From: Lactifluus volemus
Lineage: Eukaryota; Basidiomycota; Agaricomycetes; Russulales; Russulaceae
NCBI GenBank assembly: GCA_022376515.1
Contig: WTXI01000198.1
Span: 1 to 64,000, forward strand
Length of the DNA stretch: 64,000 nt
Direction: 5' to 3'
Numbering within the stretch: position 1 is the stretch's first letter; every line of letters begins with the position of its first letter. The position numbers and the translations under genes are program-made. Under the pieces are notes generated by a model. The model saw only the letters and a list, made by a program, of their open reading frames with translations, ran no database searches and had not been told where the DNA came from. Of this stretch, positions 1-10,651 are shown piece after piece.

Positions 1-1104
1 CTCCATTCGTTTTGAAGACGTCGTACAGACTCTTGTCTCCTTTGAATGGCGTAGGTGGAATCCCTTTTAGGCCATTCCTGGGGTGAGGGACTGGTTGGGC
101 CCCGACTGCTGCAGCCGCTGCGCCTCCTCCGCCACCACCACCGCCACCACCGCCTCCGCCACCGCCACCACCACCGCCACCACCACCTCCGCCACCGCTC
201 TGGCTTGGTCCAGCCATTGCCATAGTTTGGGTTGGCTGCGTCAGAGTTGTTGAGCGGGTAAACATGGGGGTTGGTGAAGCGATGCTAAGAGCGCTCATGG
301 CGTGGTCTATGGGGGTGATTGGTGTAATCATCCTGGGTTCTTCATTCTCTTGAGTGGGCGGGGGTGCTCTGGTTTGGCTGTCCTCAGCGGAGGAGTTTGC
401 TCCCGCTGAATCCTGTTAGGGGGACGTCGCCCCATCTTCATTCTCACTCTCGTCTTCGCTGGTTTCTGATGGCTGCATCGAGGGGGGGAGTTCTAGTTCG
501 TTAAGGATGTAGTCGTATTTGGTGAACTTCATGGTGGGGTCGGTCCAGTACTCGCTGTTCGACCAGTAGATGTTATACCACCGATTGTTGATGAATTCGC
601 AGGGGGACCTGTACTTGGTTCTTGACCCTTCTTCTTCGTGATAGGAGTGATAGGTCGTTGGTTTCTGGTATAGTTGGTGCGTTTGTCTCCTATCTTCTAG
701 GAACCTGATGCTTCCTTTCTGTTCAATGGTTAGGTCGTCGTCCTCCCTGGGAATGACCCTGGTTCCAAGGTCGTCTTCGTTTGTATCCCAGACAACGATT
801 AAAGACCCGTCGTTATTCCTGTCCAGCCTTGCGTATGGAAGGCAATGTGATCCCCCGGTAGATAGAGGATCAGTGTGTTTCCTTGTTCAGATTGGAACAA
901 CTCTGTTCCTGCACCCAAGATTGTTTCTAGGTGTCCAATGGTGCGTACACAGGAAATGCTGACTTCTTTCCAGCACCTTTGCTCCGATCTTCGTTTGGCG
1001 TTATACTGTTTCTGTATTGCCTCGTTCTTGTTCAAATGTGCGTCGATCAACAATTCTTTGATCCGCAGATAGGTTGGTTGTTGTAGATAGTCCCAAATGG
1101 ACAT
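1..1104 (-). pseudogene. Ty3/gypsy gag, N-terminal part, decayed and cut by window edge
   Basis: Reading leftward from an ATG at 1104, just inside an LTR, the sequence encodes a gag-like polypeptide. It has a hydrophilic N-terminal segment of about 100 residues, an acidic segment (about 440-600), a glycine run encoded by the CCACCGCC-type tract at 121-200, and a PTPFKGDKS-like motif near base 40. That motif resembles the start of the core gag domain in agaricomycete gypsy elements. The frame shifts near 830 and a stop interrupts it near 416, so this copy cannot make full-length Gag. The rest of the element (pol and 3' LTR) would lie left of the window. Assignment to gypsy rests mainly on the LTR and primer site next to it. 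Confidence 0.6.
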
Positions 1105-1115
1105 CTACTAGAGAA

Positions 1116-1128
1116 CAGCTTCGGCTTT
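1116..1128 (-). other. Putative self-priming primer-binding site
   Basis: The 13 bases directly inside the LTR read AAAGCCGAAGCTG on the minus strand. They are the exact complement of CAGCTTCGGCTTT inside the same LTR (1374 to 1362), about 33 bases after a TATAAG box. This is the arrangement of the Tf1/sushi group, where the first bases of the mRNA fold back and prime reverse transcription in place of a tRNA. That the mRNA starts there is inferred from the TATA spacing. Confidence 0.65.
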
Positions 1129-1644
1129 TGTTACGGCTCGACTAGGGCCGGGTCCCAACTAGGGTTCAAGTGGTTCTGGTCTCTCCTAAGACCTAGGCTC
1201 AGGGTTACCCAAGGTAACGACACGCAGAGCCCTGTGGTGTTGTAGCACAACCACCAAGCTTCAGTAGCCTTATTAGGGCGTGTAAGAGGGGAGGAGAAAG
1301 AGGGGAAGGAGGAGAGGAGAAGTTCTGTCTTTCAGGAGAGGGAAACAAGTCGATTTGAGTCAAAGCCGAAGCTGGGGTACAAGCTACCAGCGGAGGCCTA
1401 CTTATACAGTTTATGCTAATTGTTCTACCAAACTAGGGTGGACAATAGGCATGAGGTCAAGAACAATAACAAACGCGAACAATAGAGGCTCGGGACAATA
1501 ACACTGGACAAAACGGGACGGACAATAGGGAGTCAGAACAATAGAATCAGTCAGCACAACAAGAGCCATGTGGAAGGGACGTCATCAGGATGAGTAAGCG
1601 TGTGTAGGAAGCATAAGGTCCGACTTGTCCTGCATTCCGTAACA
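1129..1644 (-). repeat. 5' LTR of the minus-strand gypsy element
   Basis: This 516-bp LTR is bounded by TGTTACGG and CCGTAACA. It has a near-identical partner at 11695-12209 in the same orientation. On the minus strand a TATAAG box lies at 1406-1401, and the self-primer sequence follows at 1374-1362. Immediately outside the right end the copia gag reading frame begins in mid-gene (1645), so the gypsy element was inserted into the copia element. The other junction and target duplication lie outside the window. Confidence 0.8.
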
Positions 1645-3995
1645 GCGCGTGGCTTGTCAACGCCGCCTCGCAGCATTATCGTACGCTTCAATCGGCCCTG
1701 CAAGCCCTGACACGCGATCCTGCCTGCACCGCTCACACCATCCTCGCCCGACTCCAAGATGAAGACGACCTCTACCGCCGCCGTCCCTCAAACAACCTTC
1801 AACATGACACACAATTGGTGGCCCTCCTGGCCCGCACCGAGAATCCGCTCCGAAACTCTCAATGCACGAACTGTAAACGCACAGGCCATACAATCGATTT
1901 TTGCATCCGACAGGGTGGTAAGATGGCCGGACGTACCATAGAGGAAGCCCGCACCGCCGTAGCCCGCAAATTCCCCCGTCGAAATTCTGGAACCCCCAAT
2001 TCTGGACACTCGGCCAACCTCGCTACCGCAACCTCTACCACGACCAACATGTCAAACGCAACCACGTCCACTGCATCCACCCCAAACGCCGGTCCAAGCA
2101 CAAATGCACCCGGTAATATTACTATCAATGGCATCACTTATGCGTTTGTCCCGGTAACAGCAAGCTCTACTACACCGAACACATCGGAACAAGCTTCGCC
2201 CGCCCCGACCTCCGTTCATATTGACTCCAGCGAACCTTGGGAAGCCCTTATCGCCTTCGACGATGCCGAGCAAATGCCGACCAATTACGCACTCGCCACT
2301 GACAACGCTACTGTTGAGTCGCTCGACGCAACCCCTTTTATACTTGACACTGGCGCGACGTGTCACATTTCTCCAGTAAGAACTGATTTTCGTGATCTTT
2401 CTACTATACCCCCTCGTGCCATTAAAGGCCTGGGTAACTCTTCCGTTTTCGCTACCGCTATGGGCACCATAGACGTACTACTGCCTAGCAGGATGACGCT
2501 GTCCCTTTTTGATGCGCTCTACATACCCTCTTCGCGCGTTCGCCTCTTATCAGTGCTGAACCTTAACCGCCGCAACAACGTTACAACGCACTTTGACTCT
2601 AAATCGTGTTGGATGACTGACATTTCCGGCTCCACCATTGCAACAGGTACCCTTCTGAAGTCTCGCAATCTGTACATCTTGCCCCAATTGCCACGCTCTC
2701 GCGCTCAATTAGAAACACAAATGCCGCCCGAACAAGTTTTCGTCTCTCAAGTAGTCCCCGATGTCGAAACCTGGCATCGCCGCCTGGGACATTGCAACAT
2801 CCAGACCGTTATAAATATGGCTCGCTCTCGCGTCGCTGACGACATGCCTATCGACCTATCCACCATCCCTGCCAAATGCGTCACTTGCGTGCTCGGAAAG
2901 CAAGTCCGCACGCCGATACCGAAAATCCGAGAAAACCCCAAGTCGACTGAGAAATTAGATCGTGTTTATATTGACCTATGTGGTCCAATGTCGTCCCCGT
3001 CCCGAACTGAGAATCGCTATTGCATGAATGTGATTGATGACTACTCTAGCTTCAGTTGGACATTTCCCCTGAAATCGAAAGACGACGCGATCCTTGTTTT
3101 ACTCGCGTGGCATAAGGCCGCTGAGAACCAGTGCGACTCGAAACTTCGCTCGATCGTAACCGATAACGGCGAACTAGTTAACTATATCACGAAAGCCTGG
3201 TGCGATAAATACGGAATTGCTCACTATACCACAGCCCCTTACACGTCCCTTCAAAATGGGAAAGTCGAACGCCTTCACCGGACGATTTTCCATCGCGCGC
3301 GCGCTATGCGAATTGCCTGTAAGGCACCGGACAACCTCTGGGACGAATTCTGTCTCACGGCCGGCTACCTCACCAATCGCGTGTCGACCAGCGCCCTAAA
3401 CGGCAAAACACCATTCGAACTCTGGTTCGGTCGTCGCCCCTCCTTCTCTCACCTGCGGGAGATCGGGTGTTCGGCCTACTCTCTGATTCACGACCAACCG
3501 AAACTTTATGAACGTTCAACACCTTGCATTCTGATCGGGTACACACACCAGTCCAAGGCTTATCGCCTCTGGGATCCCGAGAAGAACCGCGTCTTTAATT
3601 CTTTTCATGTTACTTTTATTGAACACCTTGACAGCGAACCACGCCCTTACCGCCCCGGCAAAGTCCTTAACAATCAGGCCGACACTGTAAATGAAGACAC
3701 GCCACCGCCACCATCAAAACAAACGCCACCATCAGATCCGCCCCTTCTCCACCAAAAACCGTCGACCCACCAGTTTATCCACCTATATCAGCACCGCTCC
3801 TCAACCACGCAAGCACAGCCCTCCAACAACCCTCCGCCTCAAACGCCGTCTCCCCGCCAAACCCACCTTCGAATCCCAACACCATTACCTCGATACCTAC
3901 GAATACACCGTCTTTACCTACGTTACCTAGTACAACTACGATACAATCCCAAATTCCACCTTCACCTTCTGAACACAGAATACCACCAATTATAA
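1645..3995 (+). pseudogene. Ty1/copia gag-protease-integrase, 5' end removed by gypsy insertion
   Basis: An open frame runs from the LTR junction at 1645 to 3995. In order it shows a CX2CX4HX4C zinc knuckle (about 1864-1905), a protease motif LDTGATCH (about 2344), an HHCC integrase zinc region (HRRLGH, then CVTC), and integrase core motifs DLCGPM, DDYSSF, TDNGE and NGKVERLH. The order protease, integrase, reverse transcriptase is diagnostic of copia. The upstream part of gag and the 5' LTR are missing because the gypsy LTR abuts the frame. The C-terminal stretch after about 3690 is proline-rich, and the frame is lost before the RT begins, so this is an inactive copy. Confidence 0.9.
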
Positions 3996-4330
3996 TCCCC
4001 GCACGACCCCCCCCACATACAACTCAAAACGAAAACAGCATTCAACAACATGAACAACGCACGAGCAATGATATCCCTACTATACTTCCACCTACTACAG
4101 AAACTGAACTTACTATACCTACTACATTACGACGTTCTTCTCGCATACCCGTACCCACATCACATAATCCATTATCCGATCCCCGCCTCGCTGCTGCAGT
4201 TGCTGACAGTACCGCAGCCGCCGCCCGTCGCAAGGCGACACGCGCCACCCCCGCACCGCCAACCGATGACCTCGCGACTGCACTGCTCGCGGAATTCAGC
4301 CCGCTACGAGATACACACGAGCTGCTCCCG

Positions 4331-6051
4331 GTGTCCCAAGTCGACTTGCCACTGTCGTTGGACGAGGTCCTCGCTGCCCTCTCAACGGGTAACATCGAAC
4401 CCTGCCCGGAGTCCGACGACGAACCCTCTTGGGCTGCCGCGCTTGCCTCTCCAGAACGAGAGTTTTGGATCGCTGGCGGCCGTGAGGAGCTACAAAGCCT
4501 AAAAGACCTCAACGTCTTTGTCCTCGTCCCGCGATCCGATCTACCACGAGGCCATCGTCCCCTCAAAGGCAAACTTGTCTGCAAACGCAAACGCGACAGT
4601 GCCGGAAATGTCGTTCGGTACAAAGTACGTTACGTTGCGAAGGGTTACGCGCAGCAGTATGGCGTGCACTACGACAAGACCGCAGCCCCACGACACGCCT
4701 CGAGTCCTTCAGGGCTCTGCTACACCTCGGCGCATGTCTCGACTGGGACATACAACAGTTCGACGTGAAGACCGCGTTCCTCCATGGTATCTTACCTGAC
4801 AGTGAGAGTATGTTCTTAGAACAACCTCCTGGTTTTGAGGAACCCGGCAAAGAGGGATGGGTAATGCGCCTGATGAAGTCAATTTATGGCATGAAGCAAG
4901 CGTCTCGTGTTTGGAACATCACGTTCGACACGGCCGTCCGCGAATGGGGGTTCACCCGCCTCCCCTGTGAGTGGTGCGTCTACCGTCGTCAGTCGCCGAC
5001 CGGTACGATTGTCTTCGCTGTTCATGTCGATGATATCATCTCGATCGCATCCTCCCCTGATGAGAATAAGCGTTTTCTGTCTTTGCTAACCTCTAGGTGG
5101 GACATCTCCGCGTTGGGGCCGGCCAAGTTCGCCCTTGGCATCGCACTCTCCCGTGATCGCACTACGCGGACCATATCGCTATCTCAATCTGCCATGATTG
5201 ATCGCCTCCTCGAGAAATTCGGGCTCGTTGACGCTCGCCCCGCTGACACACCCATGGCGACTGGACTGCGCCTCGAACGTCCTGATAAGAGCGCACCTGT
5301 CGATCCTGTCGTCACTGAATGGTGCTCCCGTACTCCTTACCGAGAACTCATCGGCAGTCTCATGTACATCGCCATCGGAACGCGCCCAGACATTGCATTC
5401 GCTGTCAGCAAACTTGCCACCTTCCTCGACTGTTTCCGCTCGGAACATTGGGAGGCCAGCGTGCGCGTCTTGCGCTACCTCAAAGGCACACGCTCCCTCA
5501 CCCTCGTCCTCGGTGGAACGTTGCCACCATCCTTATCAGGCTACTCCGACTCGGACTATGCCAACTGCCCAACCACCAGCCGCTCTGTCAGTGGCTATGT
5601 GTTCAATCTCGGTACTGGGGCAATCTCTTGGTGCTCGCGTAAACAACGCACCGTTGCCGATTCTTCCTGCTACGCCGAATACATAGCCCTACATGAAGCC
5701 TCCCACGAAGCTGTCTTCTTGCGGCAACTACTGGACGGCGTCGGCTTCCAACCCACTATGCCCACACCCCTACTCTGCGACAACGTCGCAGCAACCACCA
5801 TTGCTGAAGATCATGTCTGGCATTCGCGTATTAAACACATCAGAGTTAAATACCACCATATCCGCGAACTAGTTGCCACCGGTGATCTGAAAATTAGTCG
5901 TTGCCACTCCGCAGCCAACGTTGCTGACATCCTCACTAAACCCCTCCCCAAAGCCGACTTTGGTCGCCTACGACATTCTCTCGGACTGCGATTCAGCGAT
6001 AGCGATCTTGGTCTTGCCGTGCAGGAGGAGTTTGCCAGTGCTCACACGTAG
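4331..6051 (+). pseudogene. Ty1/copia reverse transcriptase-RNase H with frameshift
   Basis: The RT/RNase H half of the copia polyprotein lies in two frames, 4331-4768 and 4765-6051. The protein homology passes from one to the other near 4690, so a single frameshift splits the RT. The second part carries FDVKTAFLHG, YGMKQASRVW and the active-site HVDDI. RNase H follows with SDSDYANCP and ADSSCYAEYIAL, and the frame stops at 6051. Together with the piece at 1645-3995 it represents most of one element. Because of the frameshift and lost 5' end it should not transpose on its own. Confidence 0.9.
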
Positions 6052-6059
6052 TTGTGTTC

Positions 6060-6519
6060 CCACTGAGGAGGAGCATTGATGGTACGTTTTTTTCTCTTAT
6101 CATGGCCTCACCGGCCCCTTCATTTTCTCCCGCCTATCGGCACCTTTTTTCTTCATCTTCTCCCGCCTATCGGCCCCTTCTCTTTCTCTACCTGAATACC
6201 ACACCTTACTTCGATAATCACCTGATAATGTTTTTCGACAACTCGTTCTCCCTTCTTTTACTGCCGCGGCGGTCCCCTTGCTCTTTTTGCCTCGCGCACA
6301 CCTTCGCACACTTTCACTCTCTTTTGCCGCATGGCATTCTGTTTACCTTGGTCTTGGACATGCAAATTATGTACGATGAGGAGGAGTAATGATGTTCGCA
6401 CCGTGACGTCACCAGCATCGCACATTTATCACATGTATTAGTTATTGCACAAGTACTTAAGTTGGGGACTTTGGGGCAAAACAATACAATAACTTTTCTC
6501 TCCTTTCCCCTTATCATCA
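6060..6519 (+). repeat. Copia 3' end: purine tracts and possible short 3' LTR
   Basis: After the pol stop codon a purine-rich GAGGAGGAG tract occurs twice (about 6064 and 6378), each followed by an ATTGATG or AATGATG start. Copia elements place a polypurine tract directly before the 3' LTR. A segment bounded by TGATG (6390) and CATCA (6519) would be a 130-bp LTR. The 5' LTR is outside the window, so this cannot be confirmed by comparing the pair. The 6090-6350 stretch is pyrimidine-rich with no gene seen. Confidence 0.35.
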
Positions 6520-6526
6520 CGTCGTG

Positions 6527-7032
6527 ATCCTGTCACGGTTCTATTTCCATTTTGACTCACGCAAGGACTTCGACTCATGGTGACTCGTTATGACTCATCA
6601 CCATGAGTCACGATGACTGGTACTATACGACTCACAGTGACTCCTTCTGACTAGAGTAGCTCATGTATATAAGGACTCCCACTTAGGCCCTAGCTCTCCA
6701 GCTTGGACTTAAGCCTACAATACGAGCTTACTGTTCTGAGAACCTCACACTCCATTCCTGAACTCTCAGACTCCTGATCCCTGTCTCACACGCCGTCAGT
6801 AACGCTGCAAGTTACTGCTGATACTTTGTCACGTGACTGTTGACTTAGTACTTCTGAACCCTGACCCTTATCGACTGACATCGCTAAGGTTTACCTGAAC
6901 CACCTGACTCTACCAAGAGCATAGGAACCGCTCGTTCCTAACAACGAGTCTGGCCCTTCCAATTCTTGCAAATTTTACCCTCCCTGGGTTTTTACCGAGA
7001 CACCCATTTCTCAGCCCATCTCAACGCCTGCC
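6527..7032 (+). promoter_or_regulatory. Probable promoter and leader of the ORF at 7033
   Basis: Several copies of GACTCA/TGACTC-like words (6555-6650) precede a TATATAAGG box at about 6666. A 360-base stop-rich leader then runs to the ATG at 7033. The GACTCA words resemble AP-1/Gcn4-type sites, but they may simply be part of an LTR. Nothing coding was seen here. Confidence 0.4.
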
Positions 7033-8016
7033 ATGGATACTTTGGACAGTGGGGCCGAGGCCTTCCCTCTGCCGCGACGCTTTTACCCCGGTAAAAAGCT
7101 CGTCAAGAAAAAGGCACTTCCTGCAGATGACGAACTCTCCATCTTCGACATCTACAACATCTTCTGTCGTCATTGGTACCTCTCCATGGACCACCTCAAG
7201 GCAAATGCCCTCTCCGCTCAAAAGGTGGAGGACAGAAAAATTTCCTGGGTCGAGTTTACTCCCCAGTTCCATGCTCACCTGGTCAAGTGCGCTGTTGCGC
7301 TTGTGCCTCGCCCCATCAAAAAGGTGAAACAGGTGATGTTTGGGTTCATTTTAGAGCTTCTCAACGGCGAAGGCCCAATGGCCTTCTTTGATCTCACCAA
7401 AGGGCAATGGCATCAAACCTGGGCCCAGAAGGAGAAGAAGCGACTTGCACGGAAAAGGAATCGTGCATCAAGGCGAGAACACCGGAAGACCGCGGAAGAA
7501 GCAGTCGAAGGCAGACCACAACAGCAATGCCAGCAGTGCAGACGCAAGTTCGCCTTGCGCAGAGCTGCGAAGAGACACCGATGCCCTTTGTCCAAAGAGG
7601 CGAGCGGGAAAAGTGGGGAGGGGAAGGGCAAAGGTAAAGCTGACGCCCCCCCCAAACTGAACAAGCCGGCCCCCAATACTCCTACCGCACCCTCTTCCTC
7701 CCTCACTCCCTCAGCCACTACTGCTCTGCAAGCTGCGAAGACATCAAAGTCGAAAGCGCTACCAAAAAAGAAGAAACTGAAGGCTGCCCCAAGAGCGCCA
7801 GAGGTTCCCTCCAGTGTGATAAGAGCTGCCTATGGTCGTCCCCCTGTCCACATGTTGGCCGGAGAGCTTGCTTCTGACCAGCCCTACGAGAGTACCGCGG
7901 ACAGGTGCTCCGAGTGGTTGAATACTGCAAAGAAACGCCAGATGCGCCATGGGCTGATGGACACAGGGCCATCAGCAAAATGTCCAAGCAGCTTAAAGTT
8001 ACTTAAAGTTACTTAA
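7033..8016 (+). CDS. Hypothetical basic protein with a C2H2/C2HC-like finger, 3' end cut by a TIR element
   Basis: A 327-codon frame starts at ATG 7033, behind a TATA box. The N-terminal 115 residues look globular. A lysine/arginine-rich region follows, then a finger-like CX2CX12HXC motif (CQQCRRKF...RHRCP), and then a low-complexity Lys/Ala/Pro tail. The last 14 or so codons lie inside the left terminal repeat of the element that starts at 7970. The original C-terminus has therefore been replaced by transposon sequence. No continuation was found beyond the element at 10528. The family is not recognised; it could be a retroelement protein or a host gene. Confidence 0.5.
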   Translation: MDTLDSGAEAFPLPRRFYPGKKLVKKKALPADDELSIFDIYNIFCRHWYLSMDHLKANALSAQKVEDRKISWVEFTPQFHAHLVKCAVALVPRPIKKVKQVMFGFILELLNGEGPMAFFDLTKGQWHQTWAQKEKKRLARKRNRASRREHRKTAEEAVEGRPQQQCQQCRRKFALRRAAKRHRCPLSKEASGKSGEGKGKGKADAPPKLNKPAPNTPTAPSSSLTPSATTALQAAKTSKSKALPKKKKLKAAPRAPEVPSSVIRAAYGRPPVHMLAGELASDQPYESTADRCSEWLNTAKKRQMRHGLMDTGPSAKCPSSLKLLKVT

Positions 8017-8450
8017 AAAGTTTTACTTAAAAAGTGCTTAAAATATGCTTAAAATGTACTTAAAATTGCTTACAATTGCTTTTTAAGTAGTTTTAAGTAC
8101 ATTAAGCGAAGCTTAAGACAATTAAGTCATTTAAGCACAATTAAGCAAGTTAAGCAATGCCCATTTTTTAAGCAAAGTGGTCACGTGATTTTTAATCAGC
8201 TGCTTAAGTGTCATGTCTGTGTACTTAATTGCACTTAAAATATCTTGTTGACTGCTTACTGCACTTACCAGTTGCTTGATTATCAGGTGTCGCTTAATTA
8301 TCACTTAAAACCACTTAAAACAATTGGTTCACTGCTTACTAGTTATTGTGTTTGCTTACTTGTTACTTAAACATGTACAGTTACTTAAATTCACTTAAAG
8401 TCACTTAAAAGTCGCTTAAATTCGCTTAATTATCACATGATTAGCTAAGC
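7990..8450. repeat. Subterminal ACTTAA array, left side of element 1
   Basis: The word ACTTAA, its complement TTAAGT, or GCTTAA recurs every 8-20 bases in both orientations over about 460 bases. Matching arrays occur at 10280-10515, 12915-13190 and 14740-15175. Dense subterminal arrays of a short word are typical binding sites for a DNA transposase, which is the inferred role. Confidence 0.8.
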
Positions 8451-9177
8451 CTACTGAAGAATTTGTGAAGTTGCGAAGTTTTTGCCAAAGTCACGAAATT
8501 TTTGCTAAGTCGTTCCGGTGCACTTGCATCTGTTGTTTACTCTTGTTTGCTCGATGTTGATTTTCGTTGCCGCATCATTTTCGTGCATCTTGTTGTCTGC
8601 ACCTCCCTCTATCCCTCCCTCTGTCCCCCTCTGTCGCTGTCTCCATGTCGGGCCTCTCTGTCGCCACCACTGCTTGCTGTCTTGCCCCATCAATTGTCTC
8701 AGCGTCCCTGCCCTCTTGCCACCACGATTACGACTGTTTTTCTTCCCCCGCCCCAATGCGCTGCCCCTCCGCCTCCGATCTTCCTCTGCCTCTGCCTCCG
8801 CTGCGTCCTCCAGTGCCTCCTGCGCTTGTGCCGCCTCCACCGCTTTCACCACCTCCACATGGCGTCATGCTGCCTACGCCGACGCCTTCTGCACCTCCTC
8901 CCTGGTATGTTGTCACGCTCCCTGCCCCAACCCAACGCACTCTGACATTTTTTTATTTTTATTTTTCGCCTCCGCCTCCGCCGCCGCCTCCTGCCCCGCC
9001 TGCCCCACCTCCTGGGCCTCCTGGGCTACTTCCGTCTCCTCCGCCGCTGCTTCCGCGCCTCCTGTGCTTCCCGCACCTCCCGCGTTTCCCGCGTTTCCTG
9101 CGTTTGGAGCGCCTCCCCCACCTCACGCGCCTCCCGCGTTTGGAGCGCTTCCCGAGTTGCCATCTAGTCTTTTGGTG

Positions 9178-9990
9178 AAAAGCCTGACCCTGGATTCCCT
9201 CTCGAATACATGGTGCGAGCCAATTTGTGTCACTCTATTCAAAAACTCACATCTCTCTTCTGGCAGTTTCACTGCCTCTCTTGTCAGTAAGTCAGGGAAG
9301 GTCCGGCAGAAAAGATCATGCAAAATCCTCGTAGCCTTTCAAGCACCTTGTCTCGGTAATTTTCGCGCGTTCTTGAAGATCACTTTTGTCGATAAATTGC
9401 GACTGGATGATCAAGACTTTGCTGTGACACATGAGCTACGTGGGCGTGCTTTCCTCCCCGGCAACCAAACTAGCAATGGAGATACCTCCGAGACGGTGAC
9501 GGCTATCCGTCTTGGGCGTGAAGGGACGGGAATCACTGTCTCTCCTGAGTCCTTTCTCGAATTCTTAGTAGAACACCCGCAGTCCGACATACCGTTCGCA
9601 ACGCAGATCAGGAAACTTGTCATCAACAAGTCTTCGCTACAACCGTTGGTCTCCTTCATGGTAGCTATGTTGCGCTCACGAGATTCAGTGGCTGGGTAAG
9701 TCCAAGTCTGTGGCTTTGGCTCTTATCATTTTCCCGAATGATAGCTTGTTTTCTGCAAAGTTCAAGGGTGATTCTATGCGTATCAAGCCTAACCGTTGAC
9801 GGACCGTCACAGTGTCTTTCACACCGCAGCGAGATGGACTCTATGACGCAGTACTTGAGCTTACCTTCTATGACTGCAAACATGAGGTGGAATTTGTGAT
9901 CGAACGGACACTGTGTGGGGTGGCCAGGTCATTGCTGTCAAACTACGATAACGAAGACCTTTCATCCGATGAAGAAGAGGTGTTTCTGCA
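9178..9990 (+). pseudogene. Captured host gene fragment, probably MOV10/SDE3-like helicase N-terminal region
   Basis: Unlike the low-complexity core around it, this stretch encodes protein of normal composition. It contains the two pattern segments FRAFLKITFVDKLR...FAVTHELRGRAFLP and GLYDAVLELTFYD...EFVIERTLCG. Such repeated (LxITFxD, FxVxRxLxG) strands are typical of the beta-rich N-terminal region of fungal MOV10/SDE3-like RNA helicases. No helicase motifs are present. Stops separate the pieces near 9699 and 9797, one of which may be an intron. The likely explanation is capture of host exons by the transposon. The family name is a reading from memory of the pattern and is less certain than the capture itself. 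Confidence 0.5.
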
Positions 9991-10614
9991 CCTCCCATGT
10001 TTCCCGCATTTTCTCTGTTTGGAGTGCCTCCCCCACCTCATGTGCCTCCTGCGCCTCCTGCGTTTGGAACGCCTCCTGTGTTTCCCGTGTTTGGAGTGCC
10101 TCCCATACCTCCTGCACCTCCTGCGTTTAGAGTGCCTCCTATGCCTCCACCACTGGATTGTATTTAGTCTATGCCTCTGCCTACAGCAAAATTTGAGTGG
10201 ACATTGAAGGTGTTTCTTCAAGCTGCTGTCAGCAAGCAGATTGTCCTTAGTCCTAGTTATTAATGTTGTAGTGTAATCTCAAATATATTTTGCTTAAAAT
10301 GTTCTTAAAAGTGCTTAAATCTCACTTAAACATACTTGAAACTCACTCAAATGTTGAAATTGACCTCATTTTAAGTAAAAAAAAAAAGAAAATAAGCAAA
10401 TTCCTGGAGGCCGACTTGTCTTAAAATGACTTAAAGTGCTTAAAGTACTTAAAGTACTTAGGAGTACTTAAAAAAACTTTTTAAGTGAGTTTAAGTAGAA
10501 ATAAGCTGCTCGGACATTTTGCTGATGCATTACGTGACAAGTGATAAGTCTTAGGTAGTAGTTCTGTTAGGACTTTGACACATGGTATAGCGGGTCATCC
10601 CCGGAAATCCATCT

Positions 10615-10651
10615 AGTTAATAGAAAAGTCTTTCAAAAAAAAAAAAAAAAC
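10615..10651 (+). repeat. Poly(A) tract ending an unidentified insertion
   Basis: A run of 16 A residues at 10636-10651 sits where the LINE ORF1 frame on the other strand ends abruptly after its SWV-like motif. This suggests a plus-strand retroposed piece joined there. The body of that insertion is short (from about 10528) and was not recognised. Confidence 0.35.

Larger units (their letters stand above)
7970..10527 (+). mobile_element. TIR element 1 with TTAAGT subterminal arrays and a captured gene piece
   Basis: The element starts CATCAGCAAAATGTCC and ends with the inverse, GGACATTTTGCTGATG. Inside each end is a long AT-rich array of ACTTAA/TTAAGT words (7990-8450 and 10280-10515). The GC-rich core carries simple coding-like sequence rich in Pro, Ser, Cys and Ala, plus a fragment that reads as part of a host gene. 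No transposase is visible, so it looks non-autonomous. A related copy in opposite orientation lies at 12897-15193, and a third with the same termini but other subterminal repeats at 34117-37333. No clear target duplication was found, so the superfamily is open. Confidence 0.75.

Noticed and set aside
8518..9177. Long open frames on both strands rich in Ser, Cys, Pro and Ala
   Set aside because: They arise from CCT/CTC-rich low-complexity DNA in the transposon core; several frames are open at once and none shows a domain.
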